Shown here: one piece after another, positions 6,401 to 6,716 of the stretch | How the letters are laid out: each line of letters opens with the position of its first letter | Numbering within the stretch: position 1 is the first letter of the stretch | Assembly (NCBI GenBank): GCA_005880345.1 | Contig: VBGE01000037.1 | Coordinates: forward strand, 1-6,716 | Reading direction: 5' to 3' | Source: Chloroflexota bacterium | GTDB taxonomy: Bacteria > Chloroflexota > Dormibacteria > Dormibacterales > Dormibacteraceae | Length of the DNA stretch: 6,716 bases | The notes under the pieces: model-generated | Databases searched by the model: none | Told to the model about the DNA's origin: nothing | What the model saw: the letters and a program-made list of their open reading frames with translations, nothing else | Translations under genes and position numbers: made by a program

Positions 6401-6408
6401 GACCGGTC
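6401..6408. promoter_or_regulatory. 8-bp palindrome GACCGGTC in the divergent intergenic region
   Basis: GACCGGTC is a perfect 8-base palindrome near the middle of the 74-base gap between the F420 reductase (minus) and the edge gene (plus). A dimeric regulator acting on both genes would bind such a site, but palindromes this short are common in GC-rich DNA and nothing else supports it. Confidence 0.15.
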
Positions 6409-6435
6409 CAAGACCTGAGATATTGAGCGCCGACC

Positions 6436-6716
6436 GTGTCTGCTTCACTCCAACCGCCCTCGCCCGCCGGCCAGCTGTCCCCTGACGGGTTCTGGTGGTG
6501 GGACGGGGCGCGCTGGGTGCCCGTCGCCCAGCCTCAGTCCCCGCCGACCCTCCCGAGGGCTCCCCGAGCCCGATTGCCGTGGCTGCGGATCAGCGCTGGG
6601 GTTGCCGCGATCGCCGGCACCATCGCGACCCTGGTGGCGTGCATCGTGCCGTACGGCTCGTTCTCCGACCCGAGCGGCGGCCCGACGACCAGCTCCAGCA
6701 TCTTCAACGGCGGTTT
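6436..6716 (+). CDS. Membrane protein with N-terminal SPDGFWWWDGARW motif, N-terminal part (runs off right edge)
   Basis: From GTG 6436 the frame is open to the window end (93 codons). A TGA lies in frame at 6424-6426, so this GTG is the first usable start. The protein starts with a Pro/Ser-rich stretch (about 1-14), then LSPDGFWWWDGARWVPV (14-30). This short tryptophan motif resembles the SPDGxxYWDGxxW repeats and DUF2510-like modules found at the ends of many actinobacterial and Dormibacterota-like membrane proteins. A Pro/Arg-rich linker (31-49) leads to one hydrophobic helix (about 50-74), followed by a Gly/Ser/Thr-rich segment at the edge. The motif probably lies on the cytoplasmic side before the helix, with the C-terminal part outside; this is inferred from the basic residues (RAPRARLPWLR) before the helix. 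GATATT at 6419-6424 could be a -10 box. The function is unknown. Confidence 0.65.
   Translation, partial: MSASLQPPSPAGQLSPDGFWWWDGARWVPVAQPQSPPTLPRAPRARLPWLRISAGVAAIAGTIATLVACIVPYGSFSDPSGGPTTSSSIFNGG

Noticed and set aside
1..6716. Mobile elements, CRISPR arrays, tRNA or rRNA genes
   Set aside because: No transposase or integrase motif, no regular short repeat array and no tRNA-like or rRNA-like stretch was seen; nearly every base is covered by an identified gene.

Overview
This is a GC-rich window (roughly two-thirds G+C by eye) that is almost fully coding. Eight genes lie on the minus strand and one truncated gene leaves the right edge on the plus strand. A deazaflavin (F420)-dependent reductase, an aa3-type oxidase assembly cluster and an edge gene with a WWWDG-type motif point to an aerobic, high-GC bacterium of the Actinomycetota / Chloroflexota / Candidatus Dormibacterota kind. 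That placement is an inference from gene content only.

Reading in the direction of transcription (right to left), the first gene is a Ddn-like F420 reductase (6361 to 5921), followed by a short intergenic stretch with a small hairpin. Next is a tight group: a LapA/DUF1049-like membrane protein (5879 to 5316), a LOG-family Rossmann protein (5316 to 4522, stop and start overlapping as TGATG) and a two-HKD phospholipase D-like protein (to 3449). Then comes the cytochrome oxidase biogenesis block. It holds a membrane-anchored protein fusing a DUF4382-like module, a Sco copper-chaperone domain and a TlpA-like thioredoxin domain (3415 to 2060), then heme A synthase ctaA (2047 to 1207, broken by a frameshift and internal shortening), then heme O synthase ctaB (1210 to 356). 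An MBL-fold hydrolase starts on the base after the ctaB stop codon and runs off the left edge. On the plus strand, divergent from the reductase, a partial membrane protein starts near 6436.

The copper-handling fusion, CtaA and CtaB form one logical unit. CtaB farnesylates heme B to heme O, CtaA oxidises heme O to heme A, and the Sco/TlpA fusion would handle copper insertion and thiol reduction for the CuA site of the same oxidase. The points most worth checking are the three-module Sco-TlpA protein, the lesion in ctaA, and the unusual starts: almost no Shine-Dalgarno sequences, and a PLD gene with no ordinary start codon at its likely N-terminus. I saw no RNA genes, mobile elements, CRISPR arrays or long repeats, and no gene-free stretch over 300 bases.
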